DNA of 64,000 nt from Lysobacteraceae bacterium. GTDB lineage: Bacteria > Pseudomonadota > Gammaproteobacteria > Xanthomonadales > Xanthomonadaceae. Below the pieces are notes generated by a model, which saw only the letters and a program-made list of their open reading frames with translations, did not search any database and was not told where the DNA came from. Within the stretch, counting starts at the first letter, position 1. Each line of letters starts with the position of its first letter. Position numbers and translations under genes: made by a program. Shown piece after piece: positions 44,944 to 53,415 of the stretch. Location: the NCBI GenBank assembly GCA_016789405.1, contig JAEUPQ010000031.1, positions 62,001-126,000 on the forward strand, read 5' to 3'.

Positions 44944-46236
44944 TCAACCTTCGCGATCGCCGCCGAGGATGATCCGCGCGCTGCGCTGGTAGCTCCAGTA
45001 GGCCTGCGCCCAATCGATCAGCACCACCAGGCGATTGCGGAAGCCGATCAGGAAGAACACGTGCGCGGCCAGCCAGAACCACCAGGCAAGCAGGCCCGAG
45101 AACTTGAGGCCGTGCAGGTCGACGACGGCGGCCATGCGACCGATGGTGGCGAGATTGCCGAAGTCGCGGTAGCGGAAAGGACGGGGTGATGCGCCGCGCA
45201 GTCGCGCGAGGATGGCGCTGGCGACATGGCGGCCCATCTGCTTCGCCGCAGGCGCCACGCCGGGCACCGGCTTGCCGTCGCACTGGATCGATGCGAGATC
45301 GCCCGCGACGAAGATCGAAGGGTGGCCGGGTACGCTGAGATCGGATTCGACCTGCACACGGCCGGCACGATCGAGCGGCGCGCCCAGGTCGCGGGCCAAT
45401 GGCGATGCCGCGACGCCGGCGGCCCACAGCACGGTCTTCGCATCGATTCGGACGTCGCCCAGCTGCACGCCGTCATCATCGATGGCGGCGACCGGCACGC
45501 CGGTGCGCACCTCGACGCCCAGCCGCTGCAACTGCGCCCGCGCCTTCTCCGAGAGGGACTCCGGGAAGCTCGACAGCACGCGCGATCCTGCTTCGAGCAA
45601 CAGCACCCGTGCCTTGCGCGGATCGACGCGGCGGAACTCGCCGCGCAGCGTATGTCGCGCGATCTCCGCGAGGGTGCCGGCAAGCTCCACGCCGGTGGGG
45701 CCTCCGCCGACGATGGCGAAGGTCAGCCACGCATCGCGCCTCGCCGGATCGTCCTCGGCCTCGGCGCGCTCGAATGCGGTGAGGATGCGCCGACGGATGC
45801 CCAGTGCGTCGTCCAGCGTCTTGAGTCCGGGCGCGTGCGATGCCCAGTCGTCATGTCCGAAGTAGGCATGGGTGGCGCCACTGGCGAGCAGCAGGTGGTC
45901 GAAATCGAGCGAACGGCCATCCGTGAGCGTCACGTGCTTGTCGCCCGGCGCGATGCCTGCGACTTCGCCGAGCAGCACGGTGACGTTCTTCTGGCGACGC
46001 AGGATCTGGCGCAGCGGCGCGGCGATGTTCGGTGCGGAGAGGCCTGCGGTGGCGACCTGGTACAGCAACGGCTGGAACAGGTGGTGGTTGCCGCGATCGA
46101 GCAACGTGATGCGAACGGGTGCACGGGACAGGGCCCGCGTGGCCCAGAGGCCGGCGAAGCCGCCGCCCACGACGACGACATGCGGGATCGGGTGGGGCGA
46201 GTCCGGGTGATGCGAGTCCGGGTGAAGCGATGTCAT
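44944..46236 (-). CDS. NAD(P)/FAD-dependent oxidoreductase, NDH-2-like
   Basis: This 430-residue flavoprotein has an N-terminal FAD dinucleotide fold (VVVVGGGFAGLWATRAL), a second fold for NAD(P)H (AIVGGGPTGVELAGTLAE), the family motif HHLFQPLLYQVATAGLS, the FAD-binding FVAGDLASIQCDG, and a hydrophobic C-terminal segment (GLLAWWFWLAAHVFFLIGF) that anchors type-II NADH dehydrogenases to the membrane. It should pass electrons from NADH to quinone without proton pumping. The ATG at 46236 overlaps the stop codon of the upstream SDR gene (ATGA) with AAGGA 8 nt before it, so the two genes form a coupled operon. A longer open frame upstream is a shadow. Confidence 0.92.
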   Translation of the reverse strand: MTSLHPDSHHPDSPHPIPHVVVVGGGFAGLWATRALSRAPVRITLLDRGNHHLFQPLLYQVATAGLSAPNIAAPLRQILRRQKNVTVLLGEVAGIAPGDKHVTLTDGRSLDFDHLLLASGATHAYFGHDDWASHAPGLKTLDDALGIRRRILTAFERAEAEDDPARRDAWLTFAIVGGGPTGVELAGTLAEIARHTLRGEFRRVDPRKARVLLLEAGSRVLSSFPESLSEKARAQLQRLGVEVRTGVPVAAIDDDGVQLGDVRIDAKTVLWAAGVAASPLARDLGAPLDRAGRVQVESDLSVPGHPSIFVAGDLASIQCDGKPVPGVAPAAKQMGRHVASAILARLRGASPRPFRYRDFGNLATIGRMAAVVDLHGLKFSGLLAWWFWLAAHVFFLIGFRNRLVVLIDWAQAYWSYQRSARIILGGDREG

Positions 46237-47225
46237 GACAACGTCCTTGGCGCAATGGGAAATCCTTCCGGCGTCGCATTCGCAGCGGGCGCGGGCACGC
46301 CGATCGTGCGCGGCGCCCGGCCGAGCAGGGCCGGCAGCCGGTTCTCGCGCGGGCAGTTGTCGCGCTGGAGCAGTTCCCAGTGGCCGTACGAAAACGGCGT
46401 GACGTGGAACAGGTCGCAGACATGGGCGACGAGCCGGGCGAGCGTGTCCGGGATGCGCAGGCGGCGCGCGGGCGCGGGTGCGTGCAACGCGCGGATGGCG
46501 GCGAGGTGGCCGCCGAGCGTGCGGACGTGCAGGCCGCCGAGCTCGTGCTCGCGAACTGGTGGCGCTGCATCGAGTGCCAGGTTGGCGATGGCCTCGCCGA
46601 GGTCGCCCACGTCGAGCATCGCGATGCGACCCGAGGCGCCCGGCGGCAGCGGATGCACCGGCCAGCGTGCGACGCGCCGGATCCAGCGCGCACCGAAACC
46701 GCCTTCGCCGTCGAGCAGCGAAGGTCGGACGATGTGCCAGTCGGCGCCGCTGGCACGCAGTGCGGCTTCGCCGTCGTGCTTCGAGCGCAGGAAGCGGCTG
46801 TGCGCGGGCTCTTCCAGCCCGAGCGCGGAGACATGGATCAAGCGCAGTCCGCGTGCGGCGCAGGCGGCGGCGAGCGCGGCGGGGGCGCGGTGGTGGACAC
46901 GGTCGTAGGTTTCGCGCCCGCGTTCGCGGAGGATGCCGACGCAATTGACCACGACGTCGCAGCCTTCGACGAGCGTGCGCCAGTCGTCGGCATCGAGGAG
47001 GCGTTCAAGGTGGGCCTCGCGGCCGGGCAAGTCGGCGAAGCCGTGGCGGCGCAGGCGGCGATGCGGTCGGCGGCTGCCGACGATCACCTGCAAGCCGCGG
47101 GCGCGCAGGGCAGCCACGACATGGCGGCCGATGAAGCCGGCACCGCCCAGGACAAGGACGACCGATGCGGGATGGCCGGCAGGAGGCTCGGCATCGGAGG
47201 GGACCAGTACTTCGAGAGCGCCCAT
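46233..47225 (-). CDS. NAD(P)-binding atypical SDR (NDUFA9/NmrA-like)
   Basis: The 330-residue protein has an N-terminal Rossmann motif VLVLGGAGFIGRHV near residue 25, the NCVGI segment, HVSALG and FLRSKHDGEAALR, a pattern of atypical SDRs related to the complex-I accessory subunit NDUFA9 and to NmrA-like redox sensors. About 90 C-terminal residues lie beyond the core. It is cotranscribed and translationally coupled (4-nt overlap) with the NDH-2-like gene, so a role in assembly or control of respiratory electron entry is plausible. The operon is divergent from a GbsR-type regulator, with a strong palindrome between them. Confidence 0.85.
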   Translation of the reverse strand: MGALEVLVPSDAEPPAGHPASVVLVLGGAGFIGRHVVAALRARGLQVIVGSRRPHRRLRRHGFADLPGREAHLERLLDADDWRTLVEGCDVVVNCVGILRERGRETYDRVHHRAPAALAAACAARGLRLIHVSALGLEEPAHSRFLRSKHDGEAALRASGADWHIVRPSLLDGEGGFGARWIRRVARWPVHPLPPGASGRIAMLDVGDLGEAIANLALDAAPPVREHELGGLHVRTLGGHLAAIRALHAPAPARRLRIPDTLARLVAHVCDLFHVTPFSYGHWELLQRDNCPRENRLPALLGRAPRTIGVPAPAANATPEGFPIAPRTLS

Positions 47226-47255
47226 GCGCTGCTCCAGTTTGACGGAATTGTCGGT

Positions 47256-47277
47256 TATTTCTGTCTTGACAGAAATA
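47256..47277. promoter_or_regulatory. Near-perfect 22-bp operator palindrome for the GbsR-type regulator
   Basis: ATTTCTGTCTTGACAGAAAT at 47257-47276, plus a T/A pair on the flanks, makes a 10-bp dyad around TT. It lies in the 126-nt space between the SDR/NDH-2 operon and the GbsR-type gene. TTGACA (47267-47272) inside it would serve as a rightward -35 element, so bound regulator would block its own promoter and probably the leftward one. Confidence 0.75.
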
Positions 47278-47351
47278 TATGACGAACCTAGGCTGGCCGC
47301 AAGCCTCGCGGATCCAGTCCGGAAAGCCGCAGCCTGCCACGGTCATCCGCC

Positions 47352-47912
47352 ATGTCGTCCTCGTCTTCGTCCGATGCTGCCGCCGCCAACGATCCGCTGT
47401 CGCCGTTGAGCCGACGCTTCGTCCTGCACTGGGGCGAAATGGGTTCGCGCTGGGGCGTGAACCGCACCGTCGCGCAGATCCATGCCCTGTTGTTCCACGC
47501 GGGCCGGCCGATGCACGCCGAGGAGATCGCGGAAACCCTGTCGGTCGCGCGTTCGAACGTGAGCACCAGCCTGCGCGAGCTGACCAATCTCAACCTGGTG
47601 CGCACCGTGCACCTGCTCGGCGACCGCCGCGACCACTTCGAGACCTCGAAGGACGTGTGGGAGCTGTTCCGCATCATCACCCGCGAGCGAAAGTCGCGCG
47701 AATTCGACCCCACCGTGGCGCTGCTCAAGGATCTGGTGGCCGACGACGCCTTCGCGAACGAACCGGCCGATGCGCGTGCGCGCATCAAGGAGACGCTGGC
47801 GCTGATGAGCGCACTGTCGGCCTGGGGCGAGGAAATGCTGCGCCTCGAACCGGCGACGCTGATGAAGGTGATGAAGCTCGGCGGCAAGATCCAGAAGCTG
47901 ATGCGCGAATAG
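47352..47912 (+). CDS. GbsR/MarR-family transcriptional regulator
   Basis: This 186-residue protein has a GbsR-type winged helix: FVLHWGEMGSRWGVNRTVAQIHALLF, then PMHAEEIAETLSVARSNVSTSLREL (recognition helix) and the wing VRTVHLLGDRRDHFET, followed by a long helical dimerisation segment with the motif DVWELFRIITRERKSREFDP. The N-terminal 12 residues are Ser/Ala-rich and disordered. It is divergent from the SDR/NDH-2 operon, with a 22-bp palindrome in between that is its likely operator. It probably represses both directions. GbsR relatives often sense small metabolites such as choline, but no choline genes are present, so the ligand is unknown. Confidence 0.9.
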   Translation: MSSSSSSDAAAANDPLSPLSRRFVLHWGEMGSRWGVNRTVAQIHALLFHAGRPMHAEEIAETLSVARSNVSTSLRELTNLNLVRTVHLLGDRRDHFETSKDVWELFRIITRERKSREFDPTVALLKDLVADDAFANEPADARARIKETLALMSALSAWGEEMLRLEPATLMKVMKLGGKIQKLMRE

Positions 47913-48053
47913 CCGACGCGTTCGCGCGACGCCAGGCGCCCAGCCGCTACACTCCGTCCGGGGCCGCAGCTGCGCGATTCGCGCCATGCGGTGACGTATC
48001 GTTTCGCGGCGCCGCCAACCGTGCCGTCGCATGCTTACGGAGTCGATCGGCAC

Positions 48054-49409
48054 ATGAATCGCAGGGATTTCCTGATTGCATCCGCCGCAGGTGCTGCGGC
48101 GTCCGCACCGCTGGCGTCGCTGGCCCGGCCGCGCACGTGGAAGCCGGGCGAGACACTCGAGGTCGGCATCCTCGGCGTGGGCATGCGCGGCCAGGTGCAT
48201 CTGAAGGAACTGCTGCGTCGCGACGACGTGGCGATCACCGCGATCTGCGACATCGATCCGTACATGATCGACAAGGCGCTGGAGCGCATCGCGAAGTCCG
48301 GCAAGCCGAAGCCGAAGGTCTACACCGGCGACGCCGAGACCTGGCGCGAGATGTACGCGAAGTCCGGCATCGACGCGGTGTTCATCGTCACGCCGTGGGA
48401 ACAGCATGCCGTGCAGTCGATCGAGGCGATGCAGGCGAAGATCGCGGTCGCCTGCGAGGTCGTCGCCGGCATCACGCTGCAGGACCACTGGGACGTGCTG
48501 CGCGCGCAGCTGCGCACCGGCACCCCGTACATGCTGCTGGAGAACGTGTGCTATCGACGCGACGTGCTCGCGGCGCTGAACATGACGCGCAAGGGCCTGT
48601 TCGGCGAGATCGTGCATCTGGAAGGCGGCTACCAGCACGACCTGCGCGCGGTGAAGTTCAACAGCGGCGAACCGGGCAAGCCCTACGGCGGCGGTTACGA
48701 ATTCGGCGAGAAGGGCTGGTCGGAGGCGCGTTGGCGCACGGACCATTCCGTGCGCCGCAACGGCGAGCTGTATCCGAGCCACGGCATCGGTCCCTGCGCG
48801 ATGCAGGCCAATATCCATCGCGGCAATCGCTTCACGCGCCTCACCAGCTACGCCAGCAAGGCGCGCGGCCTGCACGACTACCTCGCGAAGAACGCGCCGC
48901 ACCATCCGAACACGAAGCTCGCCTTCAAACTCGGCGACGTCGTGCAGACCCATCTCGCCTGCGAGAACGGCGAAACCATCCTGCTCAGCCACGACACCTC
49001 GCTGCCGCGCCCGTATTCGCTGGGCTTCCGCGTGCAGGGCACGCAGGGCCTGTGGATGGACGTCAACAAGGGCGTCCACATCGAAGGCCAGTCCAAGCCG
49101 CATGAGTGGGACAAGGCCGAGGACTGGTTCGCGAAGCACGATCATCCGCTGTGGCAGCGCTTCGCCGAGGCCGCGAAGGAATCGGGTCACGGCGGCATGG
49201 ATTTCTTCGTTGTGAACGCCTTCGTCGAAGCATTGCGCCGCGGCGAACCGATGCCGATCGACATCTACGATGCCGTGGCGTGGAGCGCGATCACGCCGCT
49301 GTCGGAGCAGTCGATCGCCGAAGGCAGCCGCACGCTGGACTTCCCGGATTTCACCGACGGCCTGTGGGCGAAGCGCAAGCCGATCTTCGCGTTCGACGCT
49401 CGCTACTGA
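48054..49409 (+). CDS. Tat-exported Gfo/Idh/MocA oxidoreductase, GH109-like glycosidase
   Basis: The 451-residue protein starts with a Tat signal (MNRRDFLIASAAGAAASAP, cleavage near residue 25). An NAD-binding Rossmann domain follows (VGILGVGMRGQVHL, AICDIDPYM), then the family's PYMLLENVCYRRD and SHGIGPCAMQ, both typical of GH109 alpha-N-acetylgalactosaminidases, which cleave by an NAD-dependent redox mechanism in the periplasm. The ATG at 48054 is chosen because it gives the intact RR motif; the upstream in-frame start at 47991 would bury it. It may act on cell-wall or glycan GalNAc; the substrate is not certain, and other exported Gfo/Idh proteins are alternatives. It converges with priA, 18 nt apart. 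Confidence 0.88.
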   Translation: MNRRDFLIASAAGAAASAPLASLARPRTWKPGETLEVGILGVGMRGQVHLKELLRRDDVAITAICDIDPYMIDKALERIAKSGKPKPKVYTGDAETWREMYAKSGIDAVFIVTPWEQHAVQSIEAMQAKIAVACEVVAGITLQDHWDVLRAQLRTGTPYMLLENVCYRRDVLAALNMTRKGLFGEIVHLEGGYQHDLRAVKFNSGEPGKPYGGGYEFGEKGWSEARWRTDHSVRRNGELYPSHGIGPCAMQANIHRGNRFTRLTSYASKARGLHDYLAKNAPHHPNTKLAFKLGDVVQTHLACENGETILLSHDTSLPRPYSLGFRVQGTQGLWMDVNKGVHIEGQSKPHEWDKAEDWFAKHDHPLWQRFAEAAKESGHGGMDFFVVNAFVEALRRGEPMPIDIYDAVAWSAITPLSEQSIAEGSRTLDFPDFTDGLWAKRKPIFAFDARY

Positions 49410-49427
49410 GTTCGCCGAACGCGCGGA

Positions 49428-51641
49428 TCAATACAGGTCGACCGGATCCACGTCGAGCGACCAGCGCGTCTTGCGCGCTTCGGGCAGGGCGTGGATCACG
49501 GGCAGGGCGGCGTCGAGCGCGTGATGCAGCGCGCGTCGCGTCGATGCGGTGAGCAGCAGTTGCGCGCGGTACATGCCGGCGCGGCGCGGCATCGGTGCGG
49601 CGACGGGGCCGTTGAGGACGAGGCTGTCGCCGCCGTCGCGATGGGCGGGAAGATGCGGCTGCAATGTCGACTTCGCTGCCTGCAGGAACTGCATCGGCGC
49701 GTCGGCGTGCTGCGCTTCGGCGCGGAGCAGGGCGAGGTGCGCGAACGGCGGAAAACCGGCGGCTTCGCGCACGGCCAGTTCCGTCTCGGCGAAGGCGTGG
49801 TAGCCGCCGTGGATGAGCGTGAGCAGCAGCGGATGCTCGGGATGATGCGTCTGCAGGATCACTTCGCCGCGCTTGTCTGCGCGACCAGCGCGACCAGCGA
49901 CCTGGATGAGAAGCTGCGCGAGTTTCTCGCCGGCGCGGAAGTCCGCCGAGAACAGGCCTTCGTCGATGCCGACCACCGCGACCAGGGTGAGGTTGGGCAG
50001 GTCGTGGCCCTTGGCCAGCATCTGCGTGCCGACGAGGATGCCCGGCCGCGTGCCGAGTTCGGCGAAATGCTTTTCGAGCGCGTCCTTGCGCCGCGTGCTG
50101 GCGCTGTCGATGCGCAGCACGGGCACATCGCCGAAACGCTCGGCGAGCAGTTCCTCCAGGCGTTCGGTACCCACGCCCTGCGGCTGCAGCGCGAGGCCGG
50201 CGCAGTCGGGGCAGGCCATCGGCGGGCTCTGCCGCGTGCCGCAGTGGTGGCACTGCAGGCGGCGGCCACCGCCGTGCACGGTCATCGGCGCCGCGCGCAG
50301 CGGCGTGCTGCAGCGGCGGCACTGCGCGCTCCAGCCGCAGTCGTGGCAGAGCAGCACCGGCGCGTACCCGCGGCGGTTCTTGAACACCAGCACCTGTCCG
50401 CCATCGTCGAGTGCCTTGCGCATCGCACGCAGCAGGTCGGGCGAGAGGCCTGCCTCGAGCGGACGCTTGCGCACGTCGAGCACGCGCACGGCAGGCGGCT
50501 GTGCCTCGCCCGCGCGCCGCCGCAGGCGCAGGTGTGCGTAGCGGCCGGACTCTGCGTTGTGCAGGGTCTCCAGCGAGGGCGTGGCGCTGCCCAGCAGCAC
50601 CGGCACGTCCAGGGCCTTGCCGCGCACGAGGGCGAAGTCGCGGGCGTGGTAGCGGATGCCGTCCTGCTGCTTGTAGCTGCCGTCGTGTTCTTCGTCGATG
50701 ACGATCAGCCCGGCGTCCGGCAAGGGCACGAACACGGCGGAACGCGTCCCGACGATCACCCGGGCCTCACCGCGCCAGGCGGCAGCCCAGACCCGGGCAC
50801 GCTCTCCGTCGGCCAGGCCCGAGTGCAGGGCATGCACCGGTACGCCGAGGCGGCGACGGAAGCGCTGCAGGGTCTGTGGCGTCAGGCCGATCTCGGGGAC
50901 CAGCACCAGGGCCTGCTTGCCGCGCGCAAGGCAGTCGGCGATGGCATGCAGGTAGACCTCGGTCTTGCCGCTGCCGGTCACGCCGTCCAGCAACGACGCC
51001 GCGAATCCGTTCCGTGCACGCAGGCTGTCCAGCGCGGCGTCCTGTTCCTCGTTCAACGCCGGCCCGGCATCGGGCTGTGGCGCCAGCTGCGATGCGGGCA
51101 CGGCGACGCGCTCGACCAGCCCGCGCTTGAGCAGCGCGCGGGCGGCAGGCCGCCAGTCGTCCATGCGGGCATCCAGGGCATCTTCATCGAGACCGGCATC
51201 GCCCAGCAGTTCGGCCAGCCGTGCGGGGCGGCCGCGCAGGCGTTGCCCGGTCGCTTCCGGCGTCAGTCGCCAGGCCCATGCGTGGGTGTCGGGCAACGGC
51301 TCGCCGTGGCGCAGCAGCGTCGGCAGGGCGGTGGCGAACACCTCGCCGAGCGGCGCGTGGGTGTAGCGCGCCAGCCAGCGCAGCGACTCCAGCAGCTCGC
51401 CCTGCAGCAAGGGGGTTTCGTCCAGCACCGCTTCGGCCTGGCGCAGTTCGGCCAGGCCCGGGTCGGCTGGGCCCATCTCCGCGACGACGCCCACGAGGCT
51501 GCGGCTTCCGAACGGTACGCGCACCCGGCAACCGATCACCCCCGGGCGATCGGTCGGATGGCCCGCCGGTGGCAGGTAGTCGAAGAGGCGGGGCAGGGGG
51601 AGCGGCAGGGCCACCCGGAGCACGGCGTCGGGGGTGTGCAT
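49428..51641 (-). CDS. priA: Primosomal protein N', replication-restart helicase
   Basis: This 737-residue helicase has the PriA N-terminal DNA-binding region (VLRVALPLPLPRLFDYLPP), Walker A GVTGSGKTEVYL, the DEEH box IDEEHDGSYKQQD, and a zinc-binding insert of eight Cys (CHDCGWSAQCRRC and CHHCGTRQSPPMACPDC). The RIDSAST and VGTQMLAKGHD helicase motifs follow. It recognises stalled forks and D-loops and reloads DnaB. The ATG at 51641 is preferred as the conserved N terminus starts there. The gene is preceded by the DnaA-box element array, which therefore lies at its promoter side. Confidence 0.96.
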   Translation of the reverse strand: MHTPDAVLRVALPLPLPRLFDYLPPAGHPTDRPGVIGCRVRVPFGSRSLVGVVAEMGPADPGLAELRQAEAVLDETPLLQGELLESLRWLARYTHAPLGEVFATALPTLLRHGEPLPDTHAWAWRLTPEATGQRLRGRPARLAELLGDAGLDEDALDARMDDWRPAARALLKRGLVERVAVPASQLAPQPDAGPALNEEQDAALDSLRARNGFAASLLDGVTGSGKTEVYLHAIADCLARGKQALVLVPEIGLTPQTLQRFRRRLGVPVHALHSGLADGERARVWAAAWRGEARVIVGTRSAVFVPLPDAGLIVIDEEHDGSYKQQDGIRYHARDFALVRGKALDVPVLLGSATPSLETLHNAESGRYAHLRLRRRAGEAQPPAVRVLDVRKRPLEAGLSPDLLRAMRKALDDGGQVLVFKNRRGYAPVLLCHDCGWSAQCRRCSTPLRAAPMTVHGGGRRLQCHHCGTRQSPPMACPDCAGLALQPQGVGTERLEELLAERFGDVPVLRIDSASTRRKDALEKHFAELGTRPGILVGTQMLAKGHDLPNLTLVAVVGIDEGLFSADFRAGEKLAQLLIQVAGRAGRADKRGEVILQTHHPEHPLLLTLIHGGYHAFAETELAVREAAGFPPFAHLALLRAEAQHADAPMQFLQAAKSTLQPHLPAHRDGGDSLVLNGPVAAPMPRRAGMYRAQLLLTASTRRALHHALDAALPVIHALPEARKTRWSLDVDPVDLY

Positions 51642-51678
51642 GGCCGGCAGTCTACCGGTTCGCCCCCATCTTCCCGCG

Positions 51679-51930
51679 TCATCCACACAAGCTGTGGATA
51701 ACGCTGTGCATGGCCTTGTGGGGCGAGCGTTCCACGCCCTTGAAAACATGGGTTATCGGAAAAATGGCGAAATTGTGTCCACATGAGATGCTTTTGGAAT
51801 CAATTGGTTGCGCGTGGAACAGGGCGATCCACGCGAGCCATTGCGCACATTCCCCCCGGAAACGGCGCTGCCGATGCGGCTGTGCACAATCGCTTGCGAA
51901 CAGGCTTGACAGCCGGGGGCTTTCAGGCAT
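51679..51930. repeat. DnaA-box element copy 1
   Basis: TCATCCACA (51679-51687, one mismatch to the DnaA box) faces TGTGGATAA (51693-51701, exact). ATGGCGAAAT begins at 51764, GAATCAATTGG follows, TGTGCACAA is at 51881-51889 and CTTGACAG comes soon after. This copy lies nearest to priA. Confidence 0.7.
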
Positions 51931-51961
51931 CTCCAGACGCCACCGCATCGGATGCGCCGAG

Positions 51962-52195
51962 CTATCCACACAGCCTGTGGATAAGCGTGTGGATGAACGT
52001 GTGCGTGGCGCGTTCCACGCCCCGGTTTTCGTGGGGTTCCGAAAAGATGGCGAAATAATGACCATCTCAGATTCCAATAAAATCATACGGTTAGCCGTGA
52101 AACCGGTTTGCGCACATGAATTGCTTTGCCGAAGCCCATGTGCATCAAGCCAAAAGTGGGCTTGTGCACAATCGTCCTGGAACCTCTTGACAGAC
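51962..52195. repeat. DnaA-box element copy 2
   Basis: CTATCCACA (51962-51970) faces TGTGGATAA (51976-51984, exact), and a third box, TGTGGATGA, follows at 51988. ATGGCGAAAT begins at 52046 and TGTGCACAA is at 52163, 117 nt further on, exactly the spacing of copy 1. CTTGACAG follows again. Confidence 0.7.
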
Positions 52196-52412
52196 CCATC
52201 GACAGACGTCCGACCCGACCCGATCCGTACCGGGGCGTTCCAGGGGGCGAAGGAAGCAGGGCGACAGCCATCCCGGGAGCAAATCGGAGGGGCTAGGAAA
52301 TCAGTCGCGGAAGGCGGCACGACGTCGTCTCATGAGACGCGACTTGCACTGCATAGCTGTCCGACGTCACATGATTGCGGGCTAAGTCACGGATCGGAAA
52401 AGGAATCGCGTT

Positions 52413-52640
52413 TTATCCACACAAGCTGTGGATAAGTTTGTGCATGACGGTCGGGGACGGCGCCCCGATGCCGGAAAACCAAGGCTTTGCCCAAGTCTGG
52501 CGAAAAAAGCGCCATGACAAATGATGCTTTCAGAATCAATCGTTTATCCGTGAAACATTACGGTTGTGTCATGTCCCGAAACCGGCTTCGGCCTGACATG
52601 ACAGTCGCGTGACCGCTGTGCACAACCTTCGCCAACCATC
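52413..52640. repeat. DnaA-box element copy 3
   Basis: Both boxes are exact: TTATCCACA (52413-52421) and TGTGGATAA (52427-52435). TGGCGAAAAAAGC begins near 52498, GAATCAATCG follows, and TGTGCACAA is at 52617, about 120 nt on. A long hairpin (52567-52603) lies in this copy. Confidence 0.7.
52567..52603. repeat. Long hairpin upstream of the hypothetical gene
   Basis: TGTCATGTC (52567-52575) pairs with GACATGACA (52595-52603), and inside it CCGAA pairs with TTCGG, separated from the outer stem by a 3-nt bulge on one side. It ends about 140 nt before the next start codon. It may act as an RNA structure or protein site. Confidence 0.5.
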
Positions 52641-52746
52641 GGTCCGGCGCGGACAGGTCGGAGCCTGTTTCGTGACGATTGTCAAGTCGAGCTGGTCGGT
52701 CGCAAGGCATCATGCGTCGCTTCCGAAATCCGTCCCCCGCACACTG

Positions 52747-53376
52747 ATGGCTCTTCCCAACACGCTCGACAGTGCAGCGTCCGCTGGCACCGCCCTGGGG
52801 AACTTCCTGCGAGGCATGGAACGCCGCGCCGCACTGCTCGCCGAACTGCAGTGCGGAGACCAGGCCCATGGCGACCGCGCCCTGGCCGCCGCCATCGAAA
52901 CCTTTGCGCTGCAGTCGCCGGGCCTGCCACAGGACAGCTGGCCGCTGCAGTTCTGGACCATCCTGCTGCAGTCGCCGGTGCTCAACAGCGAGCCGGTGGC
53001 GCCGTACTGGAATGGCGATTTCGCCTCCTTGGCACGCCTCGACTTCGGTACCCGCGCGGTGCTGCTGCTGCGCGTGGTGGCCGGCCTGGACGACGCCCAG
53101 GCGTCCGCCGTGTTCGGCGTGGACACGACCGAATTCAAGCAGGCGCTGCAGCGCGCCCTGCCGCAGCGCGAAGACGGCAGCCTGGACGGGGAAGCCTGGC
53201 TGGCGCTCAACGACGAGGCACGCTTCGTCATCAAGCACATGCCGCCGGAGCGCGTGGCATCCATCGCCCGGCTGCGCGACGGCGCGGTCGCCGCCACCCT
53301 GGTCGAGGCGCCGACACGCGGCGCGCAGGGCGGCAAGGCGGGCTGGCTCGGCCGGATCTGGCCCGGCCGCAACTGA
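52747..53376 (+). CDS. Hypothetical protein with sigma-region-4-like segment
   Basis: This soluble, mostly helical 209-residue protein has no signal peptide. The segment LARLDFGTRAVLLLRVVAGLDDAQASAVFGVDTTEFKQALQRAL, residues 96-138, resembles sigma-factor region 4 (a DFGTRAVLLL helix followed by a helix-turn-helix-like ASAVFGVDTTEF). No region 2 is present, so it is not a full sigma factor. A Gly/Arg-rich tail ends the protein. Its start is taken at ATG 52747, since the longer frame from 52609 runs through the DnaA-box element. The function is unknown; it may be a regulator. Confidence 0.65.
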   Translation: MALPNTLDSAASAGTALGNFLRGMERRAALLAELQCGDQAHGDRALAAAIETFALQSPGLPQDSWPLQFWTILLQSPVLNSEPVAPYWNGDFASLARLDFGTRAVLLLRVVAGLDDAQASAVFGVDTTEFKQALQRALPQREDGSLDGEAWLALNDEARFVIKHMPPERVASIARLRDGAVAATLVEAPTRGAQGGKAGWLGRIWPGRN

Positions 53377-53415
53377 GTCTGTTCGACGCGGGCCGAAGCT
53401 GAAGGTCGCCCGGAC

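Larger units (their letters stand above)
51642..52746. other. Gene-free region with three copies of a DnaA-box element
   Basis: About 1.1 kb between priA and a hypothetical gene holds no credible gene. It carries three diverged copies of a structured element (51679-51930, 51962-52195, 52413-52640), each with an inverted DnaA-box pair, a GGCGAAA block about 63 nt later and TGTGCACAA a further 117-120 nt on. A 14-bp palindrome (52326-52339) lies between copies two and three. Confidence 0.7.

Noticed and set aside
46237-46944. Upstream in-frame extension of the NDH-2-like gene
   Set aside because: It lies within the SDR gene in another frame and the ATGA overlap with a good ribosome site fixes the start at 46236.
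51642-52608. Array of DnaA boxes as the chromosomal origin oriC
   Set aside because: No dnaA, dnaN, recF, gyrB or rpmH genes are near and no AT-rich unwinding region is evident; a DnaA-titration or reactivation element fits better.
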